From positions 40,415 through 104,414 of the forward strand of contig JAAZXR010000001.1 in NCBI GenBank assembly GCA_014240065.1: a stretch of DNA of 64,000 bases, read 5' to 3'. The notes below the pieces were generated by a model that was given only the letters and a program-made list of their open reading frames with translations, searched no databases and was not told the DNA's origin. Positions 1 through 8,557 of this stretch are shown here, one piece after another (positions within the stretch are counted from its first letter, which is position 1; every line of letters begins with the position of its first letter). The position numbers and the translations under genes are program-made. Source of the stretch: Myxococcales bacterium. Lineage in GTDB: Bacteria; Myxococcota_A; Polyangia; Nannocystales; Nannocystaceae.

Positions 1-206
1 GGCCCCGTGGCCACCACGAGCGCGGCGCCGAATGACACCGCCAAAATGGCCTTGACCATCCGCGGGACCCGGGGGCTCAAGGTGTGGGGGAGGGCGAGCA
101 GAACACCCGCGACCCGGGCCAAGGCGAGCGCGAGGGTGGCGGCCCACGGCATCAGCATCGGGAGCAGCAGGTTCAGGTCTTGCGTGAGGTCTGAGGGGCC
201 GACCAT
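1..206 (-). CDS. fliR: FliR, flagellar export apparatus protein (N-terminal fragment, cut by window edge)
   Basis: Inner-membrane component of the flagellar type III export gate, working with FliP and FliQ. Only about the first 68 residues are in the window, from the ATG at 206. They read as a hydrophobic N-terminus (MVGPSDLTQDLNLLLPML...) with the early helix containing LARVAGVLLALP, as expected for FliR. It lies 10 bases after fliQ, with GGAG just before the ATG, so it is the next gene of the fliL-fliM-fliN-fliO-fliP-fliQ-fliR operon. The C-terminus, and probably flhB/flhA, lie beyond the left edge. Assignment rests on the short hydrophobic sequence plus the conserved gene order. Confidence 0.85.
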   Translation of the reverse strand, partial: MVGPSDLTQDLNLLLPMLMPWAATLALALARVAGVLLALPHTLSPRVPRMVKAILAVSFGAALVVATG

Positions 207-216
207 CGCTGCTCCG

Positions 217-489
217 CTAGCGGTTGCTGACCGTTCCTATCATTTGATAGGTGTCGATGTAAAAGCCCGTCATCTTGTTCACGGCCCACGGACCCATCAC
301 CACCAGGGCGAGCATGATGGCGCCGAGTTTGGGGATGAAGGTGAGGGCCGGCTCGCTGAGCTGCGTGGCGGCTTGGACGAGGGCCATCAGCAGCCCGACA
401 CCGCCGCCGAGCAACAGCACCGGCGCGCCGATCTCCGTGGCGACCCAGATGGCGCGGTTGAGCACCTCGAAGATGACGATATCGCTCAC
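217..489 (-). CDS. fliQ: FliQ, flagellar export apparatus protein
   Basis: Small export-gate subunit of 90 residues, the usual family length, with two predicted membrane helices (about 16-38 and 53-75). Family-typical stretches include ALVQAATQLSEPALTFIPK and the C-terminal MTGFYIDTYQMIG. The start codon is GTG at 489, overlapping the fliP stop as GTGA. AGGAG lies 9 bases upstream, so the non-ATG start is well supported. Co-translated with fliP; fliR follows after 10 bases. Confidence 0.95.
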   Translation of the reverse strand: MSDIVIFEVLNRAIWVATEIGAPVLLLGGGVGLLMALVQAATQLSEPALTFIPKLGAIMLALVVMGPWAVNKMTGFYIDTYQMIGTVSNR

Positions 490-1286
490 GTGGAGAAACT
501 CCTCACGAGGGATCCGATGAGCAAGGCCCAGCCGTCAGCGAGGACGAAGAGCATCACTTTGATCGGCAAGGCGATGAGGGTCGGGGGCAGCATCATCATG
601 CCCATCGACATCAAGACGGAGCCGACGATGAGGTCGATGACCATGAACGGGATCAACACCAAGAACCCCATCTGGAACGCGATCCGAACCTCCGAGAGGA
701 TGAAGGCGGGGACGAGGACGATGAACTCTACGTCCTCCCGCGTCTGAGGGCGCGCTCTCTTGGAGATGTCGTAAAACAGGCGTAAGTCCTTGTCAGCGAC
801 CTGTGACAGCATAAAACCGGCCATCGGCGCCTTCGCTTTTTCCACGGCATCCATCATCGAGATTTGGTTCTCGACGAGGGGCTCGATGGCTTCGCTGTGG
901 ATGCGCTCACCCACGGGCGCCATGATGAAGAAGGTCAAGAACAGCGACATGCCGACGATGATTTGCGTGGGCGGCATGCCTTGGACGCCGAGCGCTTGCT
1001 TCAAAAATGAGAACACGATGACGATGCGCGCGAAGCTCGTCATGGTCATGACAAGGGCCGGCAACAGCGACAGCGCCGTCATCATGATCAGGATGCGCAA
1101 CGCCGACTGCGCGCCCGATTGAGGGGGCAGCGCCGGGTCGAAGGTCGTCAAGATGGCGCCGCCCTCCTCGGCGGCGGCCGCCGCGATGTCGGTCGCTGGC
1201 TGCGCGGCGTGCGCGAGGTCGGGGAGCCCGAGCACACCCGCTGCGAGGACCGTGGCGGTGAGGAGGACTTTGGCCGAGGGCTTCAT
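486..1286 (-). CDS. fliP: FliP, flagellar export apparatus protein
   Basis: Core subunit of the flagellar type III export gate. From the ATG at 1286 the protein has 266 residues with a cleavable signal peptide (MKPSAKVLLTATVLAAGVLG, Ala-rich cleavage region), as is normal for FliP. Family landmarks are visible: MTSFARIVIVFSFLKQALG, the PPTQIIVGMSLFLTFF helix, and the C-terminal EVRIAFQMGFLVLIPFMVID and GMMMLPP segments. A longer frame opens 60 bases upstream, but that extension is Arg/Pro-rich and would sit before the signal peptide, so it was rejected. It starts 32 bases after the fliO stop and overlaps fliQ by 4 bases. Confidence 0.95.
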   Translation of the reverse strand: MKPSAKVLLTATVLAAGVLGLPDLAHAAQPATDIAAAAAEEGGAILTTFDPALPPQSGAQSALRILIMMTALSLLPALVMTMTSFARIVIVFSFLKQALGVQGMPPTQIIVGMSLFLTFFIMAPVGERIHSEAIEPLVENQISMMDAVEKAKAPMAGFMLSQVADKDLRLFYDISKRARPQTREDVEFIVLVPAFILSEVRIAFQMGFLVLIPFMVIDLIVGSVLMSMGMMMLPPTLIALPIKVMLFVLADGWALLIGSLVRSFST

Positions 1287-1318
1287 CGAGGTGCCTGTGC
1301 TTCGTCGTGGGAGGGGCG

Positions 1319-2752
1319 TTAGGCTTGGATGTCTGTGGAGGCCCACGCGGGGTCTTTGCGGTCGGTGGCGCCCGACAGGACGCGCCGGAGGTCATCGACC
1401 TGCTGGGCCTGGGCCTGCTCGCCGCGCTCGCCGCTGTCGTTGTCGCCCATCTCGCGCGTCAGGGCGGCGTTGAGGCGGGCTTTGAAGGCGTCGATCTTGG
1501 AGTCACCCGCCGTGGCGGCGGAGCCCTCAGCGGGGCGCTCAGGGCCTTGTGCGGAGGCCCACCGATCCGACTGGGCAGCCACCGGATCGGTGATGCCTGG
1601 GATCGACTGACCCGCGAGCAGGTGCGCTGCGGTGGCGGCCGAGGCGCCCATGGAGGTTGTGACGTCGGAGATGAGCCCCACTTGGTGCTCGGTCACGCCG
1701 AGGAGCAGCTCGCGGCCGCCCACTTTGACTTGGATGACCTGCTGCTTGGGGCCGAGCGCGATTTTGGACATGACCTCCATGCGCCCGGTGGCGGCGGCGA
1801 CGGTGTGACGCTTTTTGTTCCAGAGCATCAGCAGCGCGAGCCCGAGGATGGTGGGGACCATCATCACGAGTCCGAAGCGGTTGAGCTGAGAGGGCTCGCT
1901 CCCCGACGCGAACGGAGAGGCGCTCGCGGCGGCGGCTTGTGGCGCGGTGTTCTCCGCGAATAACGGGGTGCCCGACGAGGCTTGCTCGGGCGCAGTGGCG
2001 GGGTCGTCGTCGGTGGCCTGGGCCTCGTCCGCGTCGGCTCCCGGGGCGTCGTTCGCTGCGAGCGGGGCGGCGGTCGCGTCGAGGATGGCGCCGGTCGGGA
2101 TCTGGCCCGGGTCCACCGGGACTTCGCCGCCGAGTTTACGCTGAAGCGCGGCGATGGTGGCGGCAGCCGCGGGGGTCGCGGTTTCGTCCATCGGGGAGTT
2201 TTGGACGACCGGGGCGTCTGCGTCTGCGTCGGGCGCCGCGGTCGTCGGCGCTGCGGCGTCGACCGTGGGCAGGTCGGCGAGGGAGGTGGCCTCGGGCTCG
2301 AGCTTGGGCATCACCTTGTTCTCCTCGATCACGATGTCCATACCGCCGAGGACGCGGATGATCTTGACGTTGTCTTCGATGGGGCTCGGTCGATAGCGTC
2401 GCTGCTCGAGTCGCACCACGGCGCGCGTGCCGTACTGCTGGGTTTGCAGGCGCCCGAGCCGCCAGGCGTTCATGCGGTGGAAGGAGGTGTCCACGGTCTC
2501 GCCGGGGAACGACAGCATGTACCCGCGTCGCGAGGTCACCACGTCGGGCTTGCTCAGCGCACCGCTGGCGTCGCGGATGTGGACGACGACCTCGTTTTCG
2601 AATTCTTCAAACGTCACCTCAAGCTCCGAATTCGCCGGAGTAGCGGCGTTGCCGTCGGAGGTTTCTGCCTGGGCGAGGGAGGGAAGTCCCGCGCCAACCG
2701 CGAAGAATACGATGGACGAAAAGACGATTGATTTCATTGCTTTATGCAGCAT
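1319..2752 (-). CDS. fliO: FliO-like flagellar export protein with large N-terminal AMIN-like periplasmic domain
   Basis: 477 residues, several times longer than typical FliO (about 100-150). Order from the ATG at 2752: signal peptide (1-29, AGLPSLAQA); an AMIN-like beta domain (about 43-145, with VVVHIRDASG, GYMLSFPGETVD, VVRLEQRRY, MDIVIEENK); an acidic Ala/Asp/Pro linker (150-290); one membrane helix (about 293-312, FGLVMMVPTILGLALLMLW); then the FliO core (MEVMSKIALGPKQQVIQVKVGGRELLLGV) and a cytoplasmic tail. The start was chosen because AAGGA lies 8 bases before it; it overlaps the fliN end by 11 bases. Assignment as FliO comes from the core motif and its place between fliN and fliP. 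The AMIN call is from fold-like pattern, not a search. Confidence 0.82.
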   Translation of the reverse strand: MLHKAMKSIVFSSIVFFAVGAGLPSLAQAETSDGNAATPANSELEVTFEEFENEVVVHIRDASGALSKPDVVTSRRGYMLSFPGETVDTSFHRMNAWRLGRLQTQQYGTRAVVRLEQRRYRPSPIEDNVKIIRVLGGMDIVIEENKVMPKLEPEATSLADLPTVDAAAPTTAAPDADADAPVVQNSPMDETATPAAAATIAALQRKLGGEVPVDPGQIPTGAILDATAAPLAANDAPGADADEAQATDDDPATAPEQASSGTPLFAENTAPQAAAASASPFASGSEPSQLNRFGLVMMVPTILGLALLMLWNKKRHTVAAATGRMEVMSKIALGPKQQVIQVKVGGRELLLGVTEHQVGLISDVTTSMGASAATAAHLLAGQSIPGITDPVAAQSDRWASAQGPERPAEGSAATAGDSKIDAFKARLNAALTREMGDNDSGERGEQAQAQQVDDLRRVLSGATDRKDPAWASTDIQA

Positions 2753-3044
2753 TTGTTTGTTCCTTGTCTCCCGAGGGGCCACCGTCAGCCGCAGGATCGC
2801 GGTTGAGCACCTCGGTGATGCGGACGCCGTATTTTTCTCCCACCACGACCGCTTCTCCGCGCGCGACGAGCTTGCCGTTCACGAGGATGTCGAGGCTCTC
2901 ACCGGCGGCCTTTCCGAGCTCGACGACCGCGCCTGGTCCGAGCGAGAGCACGTCAGAGACGGGCAGGGTGCGCTGACCAAGTTGCACAGAAATCTCTACA
3001 GGGACGTCGAGTACGAGGCTCAGATCATTGTCTTTATTGTTCAC
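2742..3044 (-). CDS. fliN: FliN, flagellar motor switch protein
   Basis: C-ring subunit with a SpoA domain. The whole body (DVPVEISVQLGQRTLPVSDV, LGPGAVVELGK, LDILVNGKLVARGEAVVV, YGVRITEV) matches FliN. The frame opens at a TTG at 3068 overlapping the fliM stop as TTGA. A GTG at 3044 is preferred because AAAGGA lies 8 bases before it; this gives 100 residues. The TTG start would add only eight polar residues, so both are possible. It is translated between fliM and fliO in the same operon. Confidence 0.93.
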   Translation of the reverse strand: MNNKDNDLSLVLDVPVEISVQLGQRTLPVSDVLSLGPGAVVELGKAAGESLDILVNGKLVARGEAVVVGEKYGVRITEVLNRDPAADGGPSGDKEQTNAA

Positions 3045-3064
3045 GGGAGGGTTCCTTTGGCGTG

Positions 3065-4015
3065 TCAATCACACGTGCGAGTGATCTCGATGGCGAGGGC
3101 TCCGCCGTCGGCGACGGGGAGACCATGAAATTTGGTGATGCCGGAAATTTTGACGGGGAGCTCCTCCGACGGGTGTCGCTCGAGTTTCAGGATTTGCCCC
3201 ACTTCGAGCTGGGACAGCTTGCGCAGCCCAATGCTGGCGCGCCCGAGCTCGACCTCGAGGTCTACGGGCGTGCGGCGGACGATGTCGTGCATCACCGCGG
3301 AGCTCTTGGCGGCCTCCGTGGGCACGCCGAGCATGCCGCGCAGGGGCTCGAGCACCGAGCCGGGGAGCGCGATGGACATGCTCGCCAGGCGGTCATTGAG
3401 CTGCATGGTGATGGGGATGTGCAGCACGGTGACGTCTGGGGTGAAGCCCGTGACGAGGTCGAGGTTGCACTCGATGCAGCTGGTCTCGAACTCGAAGGTG
3501 CCGCGCGGCTCGAGGGTCTCGTTGAGCGCGTCCACCACCGGTTGCAGCGCGCGCTGGAGGACGCGGCGCTCGAGGGGGGTGAGGGGGCGATCGATCTCTT
3601 TCGAGTCCCCCTCCGTATCCCCACCGAACAGTCGATCGATCAGGGCAGAGGTCAAGCGCCGGTCGATGCAGAGGATGGAGGATCCTCGGACTTCGCCGTA
3701 CACGCGGGTGGTCAAGCCGAGCATGCAGCCGGCGTGCTGCGCGACCCGCATGAGGCCGCGGCCGGTCATGATTTCGGGCTTCTCGTCTTGGACCTCGGCT
3801 TTCACCCTCAGCAGCGATGTGAGGACTTTGCGGAGGGTCTCGGCCAATCGCACGTATCCCACCGAAAGCGAGGGGATCATCATCTGGATGTATCGGTCGC
3901 TCGCGAGCAGGTCGATGGACTCTGCTTGGATCTGAAGCCGCGCCACGTCCGAAGACTCGAGGAGCTCTTCGACCTCGGTGGGGCTCAGGATCGGTACTCG
4001 GCTAAAATCGGTCAC
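3065..4015 (-). CDS. fliM: FliM, flagellar motor switch protein
   Basis: 316-residue switch protein linking CheY-P binding to the rotor. The N-terminus carries the CheY-binding type motif (ILSPTEVEELLESSDV), followed by the middle CheC-like domain (including GGDTEG and LTPLERRVLQRAL) and a C-terminal SpoA domain (VDLEVELGRASIGLRKLSQL, GDIL-like EVGQILKLE). Length is normal. It overlaps fliL upstream and is tightly linked to fliN downstream, consistent with coordinated C-ring assembly. The presence of a CheY-binding motif implies chemotactic control, although no che gene is in the window. Confidence 0.95.
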   Translation of the reverse strand: MTDFSRVPILSPTEVEELLESSDVARLQIQAESIDLLASDRYIQMMIPSLSVGYVRLAETLRKVLTSLLRVKAEVQDEKPEIMTGRGLMRVAQHAGCMLGLTTRVYGEVRGSSILCIDRRLTSALIDRLFGGDTEGDSKEIDRPLTPLERRVLQRALQPVVDALNETLEPRGTFEFETSCIECNLDLVTGFTPDVTVLHIPITMQLNDRLASMSIALPGSVLEPLRGMLGVPTEAAKSSAVMHDIVRRTPVDLEVELGRASIGLRKLSQLEVGQILKLERHPSEELPVKISGITKFHGLPVADGGALAIEITRTCD

Positions 4016-4530
4016 TGGACGATGAAGGTGATCAGGTGGACGTCGACGGCGGCGTCGGTGCCGACCGCTTCGTTGAGGCGTTTGAGCAGCCGTCGCTTGA
4101 TGGCCAGCTTGTTCTTGTTGCCCATGGTTTGACGGAAATTGAGGTCGGAGAGCTCACGGATGAAGTGATCGGTGATGATCGGCTTCGACTCCTCGACGAC
4201 GCTGGTCATCTTGGCGTTGGTGAGCTGCACCGCGATTTGGATCTTGAGATAGCGGGCGCCCTCGGGCTCGTTGAGGTTCACCACCATGGCGTCGAACGGC
4301 ACGATGGGGCCCGCGCCGCTGGCGGGCACGCTGCCCCCGTCGCCCTCAGCGCCGTGGCCGTCGCCCTCAGCGCCGCCTTCGACGGCCGTGGCCGCTTTCG
4401 CCTCGCCGCTGTCTTTGCTCACGAAATATGCCGCAGCGCCGCCCACCACCAGCACGTTGGCCGCGATGATGATGAGGAGCAGTGGCTTTTTCTTCTTGCC
4501 GGTTTCTTCGTTGGACTCTTCTTCTGCCAT
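4012..4530 (-). CDS. fliL: FliL, flagellar basal body-associated protein
   Basis: 172 residues: Lys-rich cytoplasmic N-terminus (GKKKK), a membrane helix (about 16-38), an acidic Gly/Ala/Glu linker with a repeated EGDGHGAEGDG-like stretch, then the conserved stomatin-like periplasmic domain (VNLNEPEGARYLKIQIAVQL, ITDHFIRELSDLNFRQTMG, LKRLNEAVG). FliL sits at the stator/rotor interface and supports torque. GGAG lies 7 bases before the ATG. It is the first gene of the fliL-fliR operon and has a sigma-54-like promoter 54 bases upstream. Confidence 0.93.
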   Translation of the reverse strand: MAEEESNEETGKKKKPLLLIIIAANVLVVGGAAAYFVSKDSGEAKAATAVEGGAEGDGHGAEGDGGSVPASGAGPIVPFDAMVVNLNEPEGARYLKIQIAVQLTNAKMTSVVEESKPIITDHFIRELSDLNFRQTMGNKNKLAIKRRLLKRLNEAVGTDAAVDVHLITFIVQ

Positions 4531-4583
4531 GGGTCACTCCGGGGGAATGGGAGGGCGTCAAGCGCCCGACGTCTCCCATCAAA

Positions 4584-4599
4584 TGCATGACCCGTGCCG
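4584..4599 (-). promoter_or_regulatory. Sigma-54 promoter of the fliL operon
   Basis: Minus-strand CGGCACGGGTCATGCA matches the RpoN consensus TGGCACGnnnnTTGCW at 14 of 16 counted positions. It has the required GG and GC dinucleotides 10 bases apart. The predicted start point is near 4573, giving a leader of about 43 bases before fliL. It lies between the upstream terminator and the gene, and an NtrC-type activator is encoded in the same cluster. Confidence 0.75.
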
Positions 4600-4637
4600 T
4601 CTTTTGGGTGCGATACCGCGCCAGCAAGGACAAAGAG

Positions 4638-4665
4638 GGCCCGCACCGGTGTCCCGGTGCGGGCC
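4638..4665 (-). terminator. Hairpin terminator after flgE
   Basis: Perfect 12-bp inverted repeat (GGCCCGCACCGG / CCGGTGCGGGCC) with a 4-base loop. On the minus strand it is followed by a moderately T-rich CTCTTTGTCC. It lies 50 bases past the flgE stop and upstream of the fliL promoter, so it would separate the two flagellar operons. Confidence 0.8.
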
Positions 4666-4717
4666 AGGGGGGCCGAGGGTCGAGTCTGCGAGCGGATGAC
4701 CCTCGTGAAAAATGACG

Positions 4718-6007
4718 CTATCGCTTGATCGCGAGCACGTCACCGAGCATTTCGTCGGCCGTTGTGATCGACCTAGAGTTGCTCTGGAATCCTCGTTGCA
4801 AGGAGATCATCTCCACAAATTGCTGGGCAAGATCCACGTTGGATGCCTCCAAGCTGCCAGAGATGACAGTGCCACGGCCGCCGGTGCCGGCGGTGCCGAC
4901 CACGGCTTGGCCGGAGTCGGTGGTGGAGGCGAACAAGCTCGAGCCCGCGCGGTTCAACCCGTCGTTGCTCGCGAACTTGGCGAGCGCGACCTGTCCGAGC
5001 GTCCGCTGTTGGCCGTTGGAGAACATCCCCGTGAGGATGCCAGCGTCGTTGATGGCCAGCCCGGCGAGGTCACCGGAGGTGTGGCCGTCTTGCGACATGA
5101 ACGAGACCGAAGATTCCAGGGCGTATTGGGTGATGCCGTCGACGCCGGTGCCGCCGTTCGCCGTATCAGAGCCAAAGTCCAGGGCGATGTCGGCCGAATC
5201 GGCGCCGAGCCAATTCGCCGTGACCGAGGTGAGGTCGTAGGAGGTGAGCGAGCCGTCCGTGCCGAAGGTCGCGGTGCCCGAACCCAGCTCCACCAGCGGC
5301 GTGGCGGACGCGGGGTCCAGCTCCGCGCCTGGAGCCATCACATGGTAGTCCCAGGTCGCGTTGGGTGAAGCGGCGGTTTTTTGGAAGTACACCTCCACCT
5401 GGTGCTCGATCCCCAGGGAGTCGTACACGGTCACCGCGGTGGAGAAATCGGAGGTGTTGCTGGGATCGAGGGGATCCCAGGTCACGCCGCTCACAGCCTG
5501 CTCTGCGTCGAGGTTGGCGACGATGCTCATCTCCGCGGTCGCGTTGGGTTGGATCGAGCCTGTGTCGATTTGGAGGTCGCTGAGGGCGTTGGCGACGCCG
5601 CCGGCGCCGTCGCTCGCGTAGCCTTGGACCTTCAGGCCGTCCGTGTTTTGAACGAAGCCGTCTTCGTCGAGGGTGAAGGCGCCGTTGCGGGTGTAGAAGT
5701 TGTTGTTGACGCCGTTGAAGGTGCCGTTCACGACGAAGAAACCGTCGCCACCGATGGCGAGGTCTGTGGTGTTGCCCGTGCCGAGGAACGAGCCCTGCAA
5801 AAAGCTGGTCTGGACGCTGTTGACCATCGAGCCTTGGCCTACGCCTTTGCCGCGCATGGTGCCGCCGAGGACATCTGCAAAATTGGCCCGCGACTTTTTG
5901 AAGCCGACCGTGTTCACGTTGGCGATATTGTCACTGACGATGCCCATGGCGTCGCTGTGTGCGTTGAGGCCGCTGGCGCCGGCATACATGGTTGAAATAA
6001 TGGACAT
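4718..6007 (-). CDS. flgE: FlgE, flagellar hook protein
   Basis: 429-residue hook subunit. The N-terminal rod/hook signature is clear (SGLNAHSDAMGIVSDNIANV, NTVGFKKSRANFADVLGG), then LAIGGDGFFVVNG typical of FlgE/F/G. The C-terminal heptad segment (SLEASNVDLAQQFVEMISLQ, RGFQSNSRSI) packs with the N-terminus in the hook. The middle is Asp/Ser/Thr-rich and variable, as expected for surface domains. The start ATG has AGGAG 6 bases upstream. It is the last gene of the long flgB-flgE operon, just before the terminator. Confidence 0.95.
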   Translation of the reverse strand: MSIISTMYAGASGLNAHSDAMGIVSDNIANVNTVGFKKSRANFADVLGGTMRGKGVGQGSMVNSVQTSFLQGSFLGTGNTTDLAIGGDGFFVVNGTFNGVNNNFYTRNGAFTLDEDGFVQNTDGLKVQGYASDGAGGVANALSDLQIDTGSIQPNATAEMSIVANLDAEQAVSGVTWDPLDPSNTSDFSTAVTVYDSLGIEHQVEVYFQKTAASPNATWDYHVMAPGAELDPASATPLVELGSGTATFGTDGSLTSYDLTSVTANWLGADSADIALDFGSDTANGGTGVDGITQYALESSVSFMSQDGHTSGDLAGLAINDAGILTGMFSNGQQRTLGQVALAKFASNDGLNRAGSSLFASTTDSGQAVVGTAGTGGRGTVISGSLEASNVDLAQQFVEMISLQRGFQSNSRSITTADEMLGDVLAIKR

Positions 6008-6082
6008 GAGGTGCTCCTAGTGAGGAATTGGGGGAGAAGGGGAGAGGGGAGGTGAAGGGGGTGTGTCGGGCTCGGCGTGAGC

Positions 6083-6844
6083 CTACGGTCCGCCGAGGCT
6101 GCTGGAGCCGCCTGGGAGCGTGGTGGTGCCGTCCTCCTCGTCCGAGGGCAGCGGGGAGGAGGTGCCGTCGCCGTTGGAGATGGTGACGATGTCGGCGGGG
6201 ATGATGCGCGCGAGGCCCACGAGGAGCTCGGGATATCCGTTCTCGAAGGTGATGCCGTCGACCACGCCCTTGGTGAGCGGGGACGATTGGACCGGGTTGC
6301 CCTGGGCGTCGGTCGCCTCCACAGAGACGGTGTAGCGGCCGTCTTCGAGCGGCTGGCCGGTGCTGTCGTTGCCATCCCAGCCGATCTCTTGCACGCCCGC
6401 GCCGACGTTCGCGCGGGTCATCACGCGCACAGTGCCGCCAGTCTCGTCTTTGATCGTGATGGTGACTTCGGACGCGGGGGCGGCGAGCTCGACGCCCACC
6501 GGTTGGGCTTGGCCGCTGTCGATGTGGATGTAGTCGCCGCGAGCGACGATCTCTTTTCCGACGAATCCGGCGAGTTGGGCGTTGGCGAGCCCCATCTGCG
6601 ACATTTGAATTTGTCCCAACGAGTCGTTGGTGAGCACCTGCTGCTCAAGCGAGGAGAACTGCGCGAGCTGGGCGACGAACTCGTGGTTTTGGAGTGGGTT
6701 CATCGGATCTTGGTTTTGGAGCTGCGCGGTGAGCAGCTTCAAAAATTCGTCTTTGCCCATGCCGTCGTTGGGGAGGGCGGTGGTCGAGGGAGTTGCGGAG
6801 GCGCCCGAGGTTCCGAGGCCGGTCGTGGGAAGATCGATGTTCAT
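6083..6844 (-). CDS. flgD: FlgD, hook-capping scaffold protein
   Basis: 253 residues. The N-terminal FlgD signature (GKDEFLKLLTAQLQNQDPMNP followed by NHEFVAQLAQFSSLEQ) is unmistakable. The C-terminal part has the FlgD tudor/FN3-like beta region (YTVSVEATDAQGNPV, GVVDGITFENGYPELLVG) and an acidic Ser/Gly tail. It lies 75 bases upstream of flgE, which needs it as cap. A degraded sigma-54-like sequence (6869-6884 minus strand, TGGCACG present but the -12 GC is GA) lies in the 84-base gap before it; an internal promoter is possible but weakly supported. Confidence 0.95.
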   Translation of the reverse strand: MNIDLPTTGLGTSGASATPSTTALPNDGMGKDEFLKLLTAQLQNQDPMNPLQNHEFVAQLAQFSSLEQQVLTNDSLGQIQMSQMGLANAQLAGFVGKEIVARGDYIHIDSGQAQPVGVELAAPASEVTITIKDETGGTVRVMTRANVGAGVQEIGWDGNDSTGQPLEDGRYTVSVEATDAQGNPVQSSPLTKGVVDGITFENGYPELLVGLARIIPADIVTISNGDGTSSPLPSDEEDGTTTLPGGSSSLGGP

Positions 6845-6928
6845 GATGGAGTTCTCGTGGTCAGTTGTTTCAAGTCGCGTGCCAGGGTGGCGGGAGAGAG
6901 GTGGCCCGTGATGGGCCAGTTCGGTCGT

Positions 6929-8557
6929 TCAAACGACGATGTCGACGATTCCGTCCGGGGATAGAACCCTCGCGGTGCGGGGGGGCGAGGGGGTGGGTGC
7001 CACATCGGGACCAGGCGGTCGTGGAGCGTGGACGCGGTGGGCGGCGAGGTTCGCCTCGCGAATGGAGCGGTTTGGGCGCCGCTGCGGCGGGTCTTCGCCG
7101 CTCGCGTCGAGGTCGAAGCTGATGTCCTCGTCGATGTCTTGGAGCGCGCTCGCGATCCGTCGGCGCTCCGCTTGGAGGAGCTCCTCGGTCTGCCGCTCGC
7201 GGGGGCGGAGGACGACCTCCCACCCTTGCTCGGTGCGCTGCACCTTCATCTCAAAGTCGCCGAGCCCGTCGGCGGAGAAGTGGAGCGTCGCGTGGCCGTT
7301 GAAGCCGCGGATGCGGGCGGTTTGTTGGAGCACCTGCGCGCGGAGCTGCTCGACTGCGGCCGCGCGCGCCGTGGCGTCGGATCCCTGCGGGGCGGCGAGT
7401 TGGGAGACTGCGGCGGCACCCACCGGTGAGGAAGGGGCTGCCGCGGAGCCGAGGCTGCCCGCGGGCAATTCCATGGTGGAGGTGGACAGCGCCGACGAGT
7501 TCGCGATGAGTCGCAAAGCATCGGCGCTAGGGAGGGGTTGGGGTCCGTTGGAGGACCCCGGGGGGGTGGGGGACCCCGGACTTACGCCGAGTCCGGAGTC
7601 TTTGGATGGTCGCGTGGAGTGGTCGGATTCGGAGGAAGAGGCGTACGTGGTCGAGGGAGTGTTTCGTGATTGAGAAGGATCGCGTGAGTGGTCGTGTGAG
7701 TGGTCGCGAGAGTGGTTCGAGTGGGTGGAATTCGTGGTGTTGGCCGCGCTGTTGGCCGCGGCACGGGGCGCGCGAGCGTGGCCGTCGGTGCCGGCCTGCT
7801 TCATGCTCTCAGCGGTGGGCTGTGCGGCGGCCGCGGCGGTCGCGGCGACATTGGAAGCTGGTTGGGAGGTGGATTCGCCCGGGGAGGCGGCGCGGCTGGA
7901 GATGGTCGCCTCTTGCAGGATCGCGGCGCGCAGCTGGGCTTGGGCTGCCTCGGGGGACTGTGGACCCGCGGCGGGGCGCCCGGTCTTGGTGGTGGCCTGA
8001 GGTTGCGCGCGGGCGCTCGTTCTTCGCGCCGCCTTTGCGCCGCGTGGTCGGGGGGAATCGGTGGCGCGGTCGCCGGAGCTCGCGCGCCGTGCCTCTGCGC
8101 CGTCTGCGGGCCGTGCATCCTGCTCGCGGACGCGCACGTCGGCGCCCCGGCGCTCCTGGGCCGCCGTCGAATCGCGTGGGTCGGAAGCGCGCCGAGGCGC
8201 GGGGACGCGGCCACGCCGCGAGGGGTCTGCGCTCCGCGGGGGAACGATCTTTGAGGGCGCTTCGCCGGCCAGCGCGGCAGACGAAGATGTCGGTGTGCCC
8301 GGCCCTTCCTGGGGCGGGCTCGAGCCTTGGAGCATGGAGGTGTGGCGCTCGGCCGTCGACATCTCCGCCCACGACATGGGGCCACGGGCCGAGGTCGGTT
8401 CGGGGGAGCGACGGGGCGCGCTCATGGAACGATGGGCCAACATGCCGGCAAATTCATCCTGTGTCGCGTCGCCGTCGTGGTCGTGGTCGGCGCGGGCTTG
8501 AGGAGCTATCTGCGAGGTCGTTGGTCGTTCTTCAATATTCAGGTCGAAGGGCCTCAA
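6929..8557 (-). CDS. fliK: FliK-like hook-length control protein
   Basis: 542 residues. A long low-complexity Ala/Ser/Pro/Arg/Thr region (about 1-390), including a His/Ser/Asp/Arg-rich stretch near 270-290, precedes a compact C-terminal domain (about 395-470: ATLHFSADGLGDFEMKVQ, WEVVLRPRERQTEELLQAER). That domain resembles the FliK/SctP export-switch domain in layout. The ruler-like disordered N-terminus, the position between fliJ/motE and flgD, and the length all fit FliK. The start is TTG at 8557, overlapping the previous stop as TTGA. The C-terminal domain is divergent, so the family call is partly contextual. A Pro-rich tail of about 50 residues follows it. Confidence 0.75.
   Translation of the reverse strand: MRPFDLNIEERPTTSQIAPQARADHDHDGDATQDEFAGMLAHRSMSAPRRSPEPTSARGPMSWAEMSTAERHTSMLQGSSPPQEGPGTPTSSSAALAGEAPSKIVPPRSADPSRRGRVPAPRRASDPRDSTAAQERRGADVRVREQDARPADGAEARRASSGDRATDSPRPRGAKAARRTSARAQPQATTKTGRPAAGPQSPEAAQAQLRAAILQEATISSRAASPGESTSQPASNVAATAAAAAQPTAESMKQAGTDGHARAPRAAANSAANTTNSTHSNHSRDHSHDHSRDPSQSRNTPSTTYASSSESDHSTRPSKDSGLGVSPGSPTPPGSSNGPQPLPSADALRLIANSSALSTSTMELPAGSLGSAAAPSSPVGAAAVSQLAAPQGSDATARAAAVEQLRAQVLQQTARIRGFNGHATLHFSADGLGDFEMKVQRTEQGWEVVLRPRERQTEELLQAERRRIASALQDIDEDISFDLDASGEDPPQRRPNRSIREANLAAHRVHAPRPPGPDVAPTPSPPRTARVLSPDGIVDIVV

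Noticed and set aside
3062..4132. A 356-codon plus-strand frame opposite fliM
   Set aside because: It spans fliM and the fliL end antisense, shows His/Gly/Ala-rich composition with no motif, and would disrupt a canonical flagellar operon.
6869..6884. Sigma-54 promoter before flgD
   Set aside because: The -24 half fits, but the essential -12 GC is GA, and the gene is already within a co-directional operon; kept only as a remark.
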